A DNA stretch of 53,789 bases from Willaertia magna (taxonomy: Eukaryota > Heterolobosea > Eutetramitea > Acrasida > Naegleriidae): contig CADWAF010001622.1 in assembly GCA_902984215.1 (NCBI GenBank), positions 1 to 53,789 on the forward strand. Direction: 5' to 3'. Shown here one piece after another: positions 31,190 through 40,735 of this stretch. Each line of letters begins with the position of its first letter. Position 1 is the first letter of the stretch. Made by a program: the position numbers and the translations under genes. A model generated the notes under the pieces. The model ran no database searches and was not told the origin of the DNA. It saw only the letters and a program-made list of their open reading frames with translations.

Positions 31190-32004
31190 TTAATTACAAA
31201 TAAATTTTAAACTCATCTTATTCACCACAGATGTTGTACACTTTTTGTTACAAGCAAATGGAGGGTTGGAAACGTACTTTGTTTCATCTGCTCCAACCTT
31301 ACAAAAATCAGTTGTGTTACAAAAAGTATTACTGGTTGTTAAGTCTTTGGTAGGCTTACTAGGAAGAGGGAGTGACGGACTTGGTGTGGAATGGTTGGGC
31401 GAAAGGATAACATTACTATTATTATCATTATTGGGTATTGCTTGTACATGCACATATTCTTTAGAAATAGTTTTAGTTTTTGTTGTTTTCATTTGCTTCT
31501 TTATCTTTTCATATCTAATATTGTTATTGTTGTAATCGTGAAAGGAAAAAGACATGTTCTTTGTTAGGGGTTGTTGTTCATTAGTTTTAGGAGAGCAATT
31601 ATTAGTGGATGATAATGATATTAAAGTCTCAGCTGTATCCTCTGAGGTTTCATTGTTAACTTCTCCTTTCATCTCTGCAATCCTTCTTTTAAGTGTGGAG
31701 ATGGAAATCCCTAGTTTTTTACATATTTCCATTCTGTTTACTCCTTGCGACAGTAAAGTTTGTAATTCTAGTTGGTCCACTACTTTAAAGGTTGGTCTTC
31801 TCTACAGTTTTATAAGCTCCATTTAAAAAGAAGATGGTTTAGTTTACTTACGTTAGTAGATTTTTGTCCTGTTTTAACGTCCGTTGGTGTTGAAACAACA
31901 AAGACTAGGTTCTTCATCTTTTCAATTTGTTTGTTTAATATCAATAGCTTCACCGTTTTTCTATTTTTTTGAATAGGGTCGCTAACTTCAATATTTGGGT
32001 TCAT
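31190..32004 (-). CDS. Small helix-turn-helix protein, RWP-RK-like core
   Basis: 254 residues from two exons (31852-32004 and 31190-31801; 50-nt GTAAGT intron, phase 0). The first ATG is 32004; the frame opens further only from a TTG. The core after the intron (about 58-95) reads LSQGVNRMEICKKLGISI then STLKRRIAEMKG, a clean helix-turn-helix whose second half resembles the 'LGIS-x-TxLKRR' part of RWP-RK domains, but the RWPxRK signature is missing. The remainder is Asn/Thr/Ser-rich and contains a few Cys near the end (ACNKKC). A DNA-binding regulator is the natural reading. It ends 24 bp before the INTS8 start. Confidence 0.7.
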
Positions 32005-32141
32005 TACTTGGAATGTGGCTGACTTCAATTTTGTACATGGTTCTCATTTTGGTAATACCTACACTTTTGTATGATGATTTAGCGTTTATTAATAAACATT
32101 GTACTGGCCCAAATATAACGTTTAACAATGTTTTACAAGTG

Positions 32142-33380
32142 TCAGAACATGTCTTCACTATTACACAAAGACTGCGTGCATACACTTTGAAATACGAATT
32201 CTGGCAATTTAAAACAAAATTTTGGAATATTCAATTCATCAATTAGTTGTTGGCATAAGTCTTTTTCCTTTTCAGTGCTGACGATTACAAGATCTTCATT
32301 AATCTCAACCTCACCATCCTCAATACTTCTTTTAAATTGATAAACGTCATCAGTTAAAACTGTACCTCCATTACATTCTATAATTCTTTCGAGTTCTACA
32401 GGTTTTGGAAGTGTTTTTGAAGTAATAAAGAAATTCAGACCCTTAAAAACAGGTGTCGTTTTTGCCTTAAGCATCACTTCCTTCAAGTCAATTTGGTCTG
32501 AAGTCACAATAAAAGTTTCTTCATCAACAAATCTGTTGGATAATTGGCAAGCTTTTACCCAATCCATTGTTAATATATGGTTACAAGCAGCAATTCCACA
32601 CATCATTTTAAGGGTTCGTTTAAATTGATTAGTGATAAGGTGTGTCACTCGTTGAATAGCCGTTTCGTTTTCCTCAATTTCCCCTCCAAGTTCCTCTATT
32701 ATGTGAAAATATTGTTGTGGTTTAGTTATTCCAGTAAACATTACAACAGGGTTTGACTTTATTTTTTTCTTTTTAGGTGAATCTTCATAGTCTGACAGAA
32801 TTTCAGAAATTTCTTCCACTCCAGTATTTTCATTATCTTCTTCTTGTATTTCTTCTTCTTCTTTATATTCCTCTTCATCTTCACCATTTTCTAAAAATTT
32901 AGTATAACTTACAGGTTTCTTTTTCTTCAATCTAGAACTTCTCCTACTACCGGCACTTTCTTCGTCATCAGTACTGTCATCGTTTTGTTGTTTTGATTTT
33001 CTTCTTCCTTTTAATCCATAAACCTCAGTTTTCTTTTCTTTTTTCTTTTTTGGTTTCGCTTTTGGTTTTGGAGGAGATGTTCTATAATTATTTAAAGCAT
33101 CACTATAATTTGGTTTTGGTTTTTGTGATAATCTTTTAGATCTTCTTGTTTTTGTTGCGGTGGAAGTTGAAGTAGAAGATTTTCTTTGTTTTTTAGTTTT
33201 TTCATTAGGTTTTGTTTGATTTAAAATTGATTTATCTAAACCGAGACTTGAAAGTAATTCTTTATTTCTTTCAATTCTCTTCTTTCGTTCTTCTTCGTAG
33301 GCATGGTCACTCTCGGAACCACTTCCTGAAATCGAGTCATCTTCGCTGTCAACACCATTTGTTCTAGTTTTTGGTGGCAT
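32142..33380 (-). CDS. Tandem BRCT protein, MDC1/PTIP-like
   Basis: 412 residues, intronless. The first 200 are Lys/Glu/Ser-rich and disordered with nuclear-signal-like basic clusters. Residues about 212-295 and 310-405 form two BRCT domains. The first has VMFTGI with Thr216-Gly217 and RTLKMM with Lys258, the residues that hold phosphate in phosphopeptide-binding BRCT pairs, plus TMDWVKAC. The second has VFKGLNFFITSK, GGTVL and LPEFVFQSV. Spacing and motifs are closest to the C-terminal pair of MDC1/PTIP, which read phosphorylated partners at DNA breaks. The ligand here is inference. It stops with TGA, a rare choice in this window. Confidence 0.88.
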   Translation of the reverse strand: MPPKTRTNGVDSEDDSISGSGSESDHAYEEERKKRIERNKELLSSLGLDKSILNQTKPNEKTKKQRKSSTSTSTATKTRRSKRLSQKPKPNYSDALNNYRTSPPKPKAKPKKKKEKKTEVYGLKGRRKSKQQNDDSTDDEESAGSRRSSRLKKKKPVSYTKFLENGEDEEEYKEEEEIQEEDNENTGVEEISEILSDYEDSPKKKKIKSNPVVMFTGITKPQQYFHIIEELGGEIEENETAIQRVTHLITNQFKRTLKMMCGIAACNHILTMDWVKACQLSNRFVDEETFIVTSDQIDLKEVMLKAKTTPVFKGLNFFITSKTLPKPVELERIIECNGGTVLTDDVYQFKRSIEDGEVEINEDLVIVSTEKEKDLCQQLIDELNIPKFCFKLPEFVFQSVCTQSLCNSEDMF

Positions 33381-33708
33381 TTTTTGGCGCCTGAATTTAA
33401 GCTTTCAATTAAATTTCAATTTATTTCAATTAAAAAATGAGTCATTTAAAATTTTCCTTATTATTGAAGAAAAAGCAAATTGGCTTTATCCGATTGCCTG
33501 TTGTTCTTTGAAGGTTTTGGTTTCGTCTATTCGATACAAAGACTTTTATTGAAATTCAGCAAATATTTCTATATTTACTTCACCTGAGTTCCGATACTTA
33601 GTTTAATTCCAAAACTAGGTTATGACTATTTGAAAATAATTAAAATATAATTGATGAATTATAAATAGTCTATCAAACATTAATAACACAAAACAATAAA
33701 TTAAAAAT
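33381..33708. promoter_or_regulatory. Divergent promoter region
   Basis: 328 bp between the start codons of the BRCT and phospholipase D genes. AT-rich, with no coding frame or repeat that I can support. Confidence 0.4.
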
Positions 33709-36700
33709 ATGTCCGGTACTGTTACCAATGGTACTCCTGTAACATTTAATGGTAACATTCACAAAGATTTAATATTTGAAGAAGTACAACCAACAAAGTT
33801 TTTCCCAACAAATATTAACAACCTATCACAACCATTTAATAAGATTAGTACCCCTTCCCCAACCTTAAGTCAACCAAGGGAGTTATTTAAAAAAACAAAA
33901 CATGCATGCAACCTACCTTTGTTCACATTATCTGAAGTAGATATTAATGGACATTTTGGATGTTTTAGATTTCCAGTATCTATTGCTTTATGTTCTGCAA
34001 GAGAAAGAGATTTCTTTCAAATGAAAAAGTATATGAACAGAATGTTCTTTCCTTCAAAGTATTATTTTAGAGAAGAAGAGAAATTAATTGAAGATAGTTT
34101 TATTAGAAAGAAACAAAAGTCGATTAACAATGAAATTACCAATGAAGAACAAGAAATAATAAATGAGGACAGACTAAATGAAATACTTAAATCTCAAATG
34201 GATCCTAAGTTATTTAAAGAAGGATTAAAAACAAATATTTTCTATTCTTCTTTCCCTCAAACGGATATGAGTGTTGAAAAGTTAACAAAAGAAATTAAAG
34301 AAGAAGAAAAAGAAGAAGAAGAGGAAAAAGAGAAAGGTTCATCTTTTCAATTAAAATTAACAAAAGATGATGAAGAACGTAGAAAATCATTTAAACCAGT
34401 TGACTATGTTACTTTTAAACCAAATTATCATTTACTTTTCTCTCATACAACTTTTCAACCATCTCATTCATCTAGTTTACTAAATGAATTATATTCTAAT
34501 GTTATTATGAAGAAAAGAAGAGAAGAAGAAAAGAAAAGATTTTTCTCTAATTTAATAAATAAAAAAGGAAAAAGTCAAAAACCAAAAACATCGGTCAGTC
34601 GTCATCCTTTACAACAAAGAAATTTACAATGGGAATCATTTTCTGGAAGAGCTGTTCATACAATTTGGTATTTTATAGATATGGAAACAGAGGAATTTGA
34701 TGTAGAAAGGGATGGTGCGTATTTAAGACAATTAGATCAATTATATCAAAATATAATTATAGTTTACACAAGAAATTTTAAACCAAATATAGATAAAATT
34801 CATCCAAATTATTACCCTTATACTTTTTCTGATACAAAAGAATTACAAAAGATATTTGATTTAAATTTTAAAAATGTTTGTGCTGTATATAACCTTCATG
34901 AAAAGGATGAATATTGTTTTGAAAGACTTTTAAGTATTACAAGAGAAAATGTAAATTCAGCCCACGGTGATAAATGGTTCACAATCTTTAATGAATACAG
35001 TCCTATTGGTTTTTGTGATATTAAATTATACCAAGATTCACATGGTTCGTTAGATGGAAATGATGGATTTAATGATGTTTATGATGCTATTAATAATGCC
35101 AAAGAATTTATTTATATAGCTGGTTGGTCATTATGGCATAAACTTAAATTACGATATGATAAGGAAATTATTGGAGAGTTATTAAAAAGAAAGGCAGAAG
35201 AAGGTGTTCATGTTTGTCTTTATATTTGGTATGACTTTAAAGATTTTATGGAAACAAGAAATATTCAAACGAAAAAGTATTTTGAGGGAAGCAAAGTTAA
35301 TGTTGATTTATCTTCAAGAAGTAGTCAATTCTTTCATTCATTTATTTATACTCATCATCAAAAGATTGTTGTATGTGATTCTGATGGTGAGTTATTAGCT
35401 TTCATTGGAGGTTTAGATTTAACTGCAGCTAGAAGTGATTTTCCTTGTCATCCATTGTTTTACGAAAATTCAACATTAGATATTGACATTGCAGATTATG
35501 CCCCAAAAGATCCAGAAACAATGAAAGAAGCTTTCTTTAATCCATCTTATAACAATGAAAGGTATGATAAGAAGAGTGGCCATGAGCATCCAAGACTTCC
35601 TTGGCATGATGTAATGGTAAGTTCTAATAATTAAAAACTTTAAAATAACATTTGAAATTTTGAATTAGGCGCAAATTAGAGTAAGTAATACCATTGTAAA
35701 ATTTTGTTTTATTTAAATAATTAATAGGGCGATATTGTATTAGATGTTTTGGATCATTTTGAAGCAATGTGGAGAAAAGCTAATCCAAATGTTGGTCACA
35801 TGAAACATGAGAGATTAACTAGAAATATTGAAAAGGGAGAATTAAGTCTCGTTGGAAATTGGAAATGTCAACTATTTCGTAGTGTTTCAAAAAGACAATT
35901 ATTTAAAACTAAACTTCATAAAACAGTAGAAACATCTGCTGGAATTCAAACAGCATATTTAAGCGCAATTCAAAAAGCTGATTGTTTTATTTATATTGAA
36001 AATCAATATTTTGTTGGTGGTTCAAAATTATGGGGAAATAGAGCTGTAAGTAAAATTGTTTTCTATTTTTTAACACAAATAAGATGAGACATACAGCACC
36101 AAATGAAATTCCAATTGCCTTAGTTGACAAAATTAAAGAGAAAATCAAATTAAATCAACCATTTAAAGTATATATTATTATTCCATATCATCCTTATGGT
36201 AAATTATCTGCTGTAGATGTTTTAGGTGTTTTATATTTTGAGTATACAACGATTCAAATGATGTATAGAGAGATTGCTAGATATTTAAGAAATAGAAATA
36301 TTACAAATCGTCACCCTGAAGATTATCTTGTTTTTTGTTGTTTAGGTAATGTTGAATGGACTCCATCAGGTTATAAAAAGGAAATGATTTATGTTCATTC
36401 AAAATTAATGATAATTGATGATGAATATTTAATTGTAGGTTCTGCAAATTTAAATGAAAGATCAATGAATGGAAATAGAGATACTGAAATAGCAATTGGT
36501 TGTGTTGAAAGTGTATTAAGCACATCACAAGTACAGAAATTTAGACAAAATCTTTGGAAAGAACATTTTGGACTATTTGAACAAAGAAATATGGCTATGG
36601 TTGAGTCTGCCAGTAACAAATATTTATTTCATTCAGTTTTGTCAGAAATTGTAAATATGGATCCAAAGGAAGATATTGTGTTTGATTGTTTTAGAGATTT

Positions 36701-36878
36701 GGCAATAAGAAATGAAGAAAATTTTCATGCAACAAGATTATTACAAGGTCACTTAATGAAATGTCCTTTCTATGTTTATCAAGATGGAACTTTAAAACCA
36801 AAATTATATCCCTCAGAGGATACAGTTAGATTTTCTGGTAAAAGGGCAAGATTTTTGCCAAAACGTGTTTTTGTTTAA
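33709..36878 (+). CDS. PLD: Phospholipase D
   Basis: Hydrolyses phosphatidylcholine to phosphatidic acid and choline, at membranes. Four exons (33709-35616, 35669-35680, 35728-36045, 36084-36878) give 1010 residues; introns are 52, 47 and 38 nt, all GTAAGT. Exon two is only 12 nt (codes AQIR) but is needed to join HDVM to GDIVLDVLDHFEAMW in frame, as in other PLDs. Both HKD motifs are intact: HHQKIVVCD (His550, Lys552, Asp557) and HSKLMIIDD (His851, Lys853, Asp858). The first 400 residues are specific to this protein, with charged inserts (about 190-230), and I see no PX, PH or C2 domain. Substrate range is inferred from the family. Confidence 0.94.
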
Positions 36879-36907
36879 TTTAACATACTGTACTTGTAAT
36901 GGAGTAT

Positions 36908-36915
36908 TGTAAATA
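36908..36915 (+). terminator. TGTAAATA 3'-flank element
   Basis: Exact TGTAAATA 30 nt past the phospholipase D stop codon, within TTGTAAATAAATTATTATT. Confidence 0.4.
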
Positions 36916-36919
36916 AATT

Positions 36920-37253
36920 ATTATTCATCTGTGGAACAGAAGCTGGAGCTGTAAATAGTTACAAAGTCAATACTTATGTCCCAAAGAAGAAAGTTCATAA
37001 GAAAAAGCGTGTAAAATTTACAAACCAAAACAATACAGAAAGAAAGGTTGTAATGGAAAGAAAAGAAATCACAAGAAGACAAAACAATATAAGGTAAAAT
37101 CCTATAAGAAGAAGCCAAAACAATATAAAGTTAAAACTTACAGAGTTAAATCATACAAGAAAGCCCCAAAGAAAGTAAGAAGTTATAAAGTCCAAACTTA
37201 TAATGTTAAATCCTATAAACCAAAAAAGAACGTTAAACAATACAAACATTAAA
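36920..37253 (+). pseudogene. Broken fragment of a Lys/Tyr repeat protein
   Basis: No intact gene, but two overlapping frames encode the same kind of repeat. The first (about 36930-37096) reads NSYKVNTYVPKKKVHKKKR and then changes character. The second (from about 37010 to the TAA at 37251-37253) continues with YKPKQYRKK, KQYKVKSYKK, KQYKVKTYRVKSYKKAPKK and ends VKQYKH. A frame change of one base within the overlap would make one continuous repeat reading frame. No ATG starts either frame. I read it as the relic 3' end of a basic YKVK-repeat protein, lying after phospholipase D. An unrecognised intron is a less likely alternative. Confidence 0.5.
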
Positions 37254-37335
37254 TAACTATTAGTTGCATTTATAATAAATTTTGTGTGTAAAAATAAATA
37301 AATTTCCAAAAATGTTTGCCTCTATAATGTCCTTA

Positions 37336-38331
37336 TTAATTAAACGTAAATAAACTTATTTCTCTAACATTACTTAATCCATCAATTATCTCTTTCACTC
37401 TCTTAATACATACATTACTTCCTTCTTGTTGTTTAATATATTCCTCAAATTGTTTAGTACTTCCTCCACATCCAAAATAGTAAGATTTTGCACCCATTAA
37501 ACTTATAAATAGATTGTTTAAATAGATTGTAGTCATACATTAATTTACTTACACACTTCCTCCTTTTTTTAATGTTTTCTTAATTACATTATATATTTTA
37601 GGATATGATTCAATAGAATAAATTGTATCACTCATCAAAATTAAATCAAATCCTTCATCATTATAATCATTTGACATATTACCCCAATCACCAACATAAA
37701 ATTTACTTTTACTCAACAATCCTTCATTATTTATAATAACATTAGGTATTGTCAACCCTTCAATTACTTCTTCATTCTTATTTAATCAATTTAATTGTCA
37801 CTGTTAAATATTAAAACTTACATAATCTTGAAAAGCACACATAGAGGCCTTTCCATAGAGTAAACAAAATATTCCAGGAAGACCATGTCCACAACCTAAT
37901 TCTAAAATTCTTTTATTTTCAATATAATTTATAATAAAATTATTATTATCTATAAAATAGTGTAATAAATCTTCAGCACATTCCCATAATTTAAATCCAC
38001 CTTCATATTCATTTCTAACAATATCTGTATTTAATGTTTGTGAAACATGTTTAATTACTTGAAGGGTATTTGTTGCATTTAAATAGTAAATAATATATTG
38101 ATTAAAATCTTTATATTGCCATAATTTAGAATTGTTTTTCATTTCCGATATTTTATTAATAGATGGTGATTGTGGAATTTTTAGTGAAAAGGGTTTTGAT
38201 AAATTAGTTTCATTAGACAAATTAATTTCATTATTATTTCTTTCTATTGTAGGATTACATGTAATGGATCTTTCTTGCATTGTTTCATCATCTTCCACAT
38301 TAAAGTTGAATTTAAATACTGCTGAGTCCAT
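37336..38331 (-). CDS. METTL18: METTL18/HPM1-like protein histidine methyltransferase
   Basis: Family enzymes use S-adenosylmethionine to N-methylate a histidine of ribosomal protein L3 (RPL3). Three exons (37822-38331, 37553-37776, 37336-37501; introns 45 and 51 nt, both GTAAGT) give 299 residues. Signatures: NEYEGGFKLWECAEDLL (about 107-123), AdoMet site RILELGCGHGLPG (141-153), FQDYN rebuilt across intron 1, LTIPNVI, DLILMSDTIYS, and GAKSYYFGCGG, the family's post-motif. Without splicing all three pieces end in stops, so the introns are real. The RPL3 target is known for human and yeast relatives and assumed here. Confidence 0.92.
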
Positions 38332-38816
38332 TTTTTTGCTGTCAAACTTTTATGCTTCTTTCTTTGCAGCAACGATTGCTTGGTTTCTAATGTTGAAACT
38401 CCAAGACCAGAATCGTGTGAGCTATTAGTAAATAGTCGCCATTCGAGTATAAAATACTTAAGAATTAGGGAGACTCTGTTTACAGCCATGATGCCCATTG
38501 ATTTAGTTAATGAGAAATTAAAGAATAAAAAGTGAGATGATTTAAGATGGATTGTATGGTGTAATTGATATTCTTATAGTTCACTTTTATATGATTTTCC
38601 AAACATAGTTACTGGAATGTATAAATATAGTTAAGTGGCTTCTAAAGAGTCAAAACAGCATCCAAATTCTTCAAAAAACCAGCCTATTTAAGTTGGAGGA
38701 TTTACCAAAAAAAACGAATAAACTAGAACAAAAAGAAAAAAGACTAAAGTGACCAGACAAGAAGGAATAATTATTTTATTGAAAAACTGGCCTATCAAAA
38801 GACAATCTGTTTCACT
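38332..38816. promoter_or_regulatory. Divergent promoter region
   Basis: 485 bp between the METTL18-like and RWP-RK starts. The frames here are short and lack gene-like starts, and I see no repeats or RNA genes. Confidence 0.4.
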
Positions 38817-40560
38817 ATGAATACCGAGCAGCAGCAAAACAACGCAGAGTCGCAAAACAATACAATGTTATCCACTCAGGAAGGCCTGAATATAACATTT
38901 ACTAATGAAAACCCAATGCAAGAGGAGCAAATACAAGAAGAAACTGATGCAATGGAGGAAGTACAACCAGTGAAAGGCAAGTCCAAAAGAAAAGAAAAGA
39001 AAAGTAAACCATACAACCCTTCCTCAGCAACAAATGTTAGGAAACATAGAAAGAATATAACGTTTCACGATATTGCCGCATGTTTTGATATGCCTATACG
39101 AGATGCAAGCCAACTACTAGGAATTAGTTTAACACAACTAAAAAGGCTTTGTAGAGAATTCCAAATACCAAGGTTAGTACTTCCATTCTTTTGAAAAGTT
39201 TCTTTATTGGTAAAATTTATTTTTTTAACTGTTCAACTATAATGCTGTATATTATACAATTTATAGATGGCCGTACAGAAGATTGAATTCAATACAGAGA
39301 AGGATAGAGGTATTACAAATAATGCAACAAAGATGTGAATCGAAGAGTGATATGAAAGCTGTACAACAAACAAGAGCTGAAATTGAGAAATTACAAAAAG
39401 AAGTTTTAGAGTTAAAGTCAAATCCTACACCATTATTGCTGTCAACGGATGTCAATCTAAACGAAGGCAGTACAGGTTCTAGTGATGGAGTAGTTGCCCA
39501 ATCTAACATGCAATCTGGACCAATGAGTACATTACTAATGAATACAAACATTAACAATCAACAAAAACACAACGATATAACTGTTCAAAACAGCAATGGA
39601 ATTTATCTAAAACAAGAACCTCAACAAATTGCATCATCTAATCAAAGTGTTAATCATATACAACCACACATAATCATTAATAACACCCTACCAATTTCAC
39701 AACAACAACAAATACATGGATTAATGGATACAAATCAAGGTAATCTAGAGAGCCAAAAGATTGTACTGAGGTTTAATCCAAATAATCAATTACCACCAAT
39801 GGGCACTTTGATGAATAATAATATACAATTAAGTCCAACAAATAGTTCTACAACTCAACAAAAGTATACATTTCAAAATTATATTCCTCCAAACAATCAA
39901 CAACAAAGAATGATGAATGTAATACCCAACAATGGCAACTATTACTCTCAATCTCCAAGAAATAATCAACAAAGAGTTAACCAAAATTTCCAACAAACAG
40001 AATTTCATGATTATTCTTATCATTTCAACAATAATAATAGAAACGATAATAATAATTCAAAAATGTATAATTTTCACAATATTTCTTTCCAAGGAAATAA
40101 TCATGTAGGATCTTCGATGAATATTCAAAATAATGTCAATCATCAAATACCTACCTCAAATATTGTTGAGAATGTAAATGTAGAAAACAATAATTCTCAA
40201 AGATTGCTTAATAGAAGAAATGCTGTAGATCAATTAAGCGAGATGGAGAAATTACAACTTTTATCTATGCTTGTTCAACAATATCAAAATGCGAGTCAAA
40301 ATCAACAAACAGTGCCTAATAATAATAATAATGAAGAAGCCCCTGAGATAAAGAGAAGGAATTCCATAGTTGAAGCTATTAACTCTAGAAAACTTTCCCT
40401 CCCTACTGGATTCAATCCTCAAGGTGTTTTAAGAAAACTATCTATTGGAGAAGGGGATCACCCTGAACAAGTATTGGAAGGAAACAACTTGGATTCATTG
40501 ATAGATCTTTCTGAAGAAGATTTAATGAAATTGATAAATCAAATACCTCACCAACAATAA
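38817..40560 (+). CDS. RWP-RK domain transcription factor
   Basis: 549 residues from two exons (38817-39172 and 39267-40560) around a 94-nt intron with a GTTAGT donor in phase 2. The intron lies inside the DNA-binding domain: exon one ends ...SQLLGISLTQLKRLCREFQIP and exon two supplies RWPYRRLNSIQRR, completing the RWP-RK signature (about 82-130). A helix with heptad-like Leu/Glu (about 130-165) may allow dimerisation. The remaining 350 residues are Asn/Gln-rich, prion-like, with a charged helical tail (LSEEDLMKLINQI). RWP-RK proteins control nitrogen and sexual programmes in plants and occur in some amoebae; the role here is unknown. Confidence 0.9.
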
Positions 40561-40565
40561 CTTAC

Positions 40566-40573
40566 TGTAAATA
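40566..40573 (+). terminator. TGTAAATA 3'-flank element
   Basis: Exact TGTAAATA 6 nt past the RWP-RK stop codon. Confidence 0.4.
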
Positions 40574-40735
40574 AAAATTTAATCTAGGAAAGTAAATAAT
40601 AAAAAACTATTAACCAAGGTATCGTTTGTCTTGAGTGAAAGCTATCACTGTTCACCCTAGTGAACTATTATTCGTATAAATAACAGGTGATGATATTTGA
40701 TGGCATTGACAAGTAAAATAAAGTGAAAAAAATAA

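Noticed and set aside
36921..37118. Minus-strand frame over the YKVK-repeat fragment
   Set aside because: It is the shadow of the plus-strand repeat and has no gene-like features of its own.
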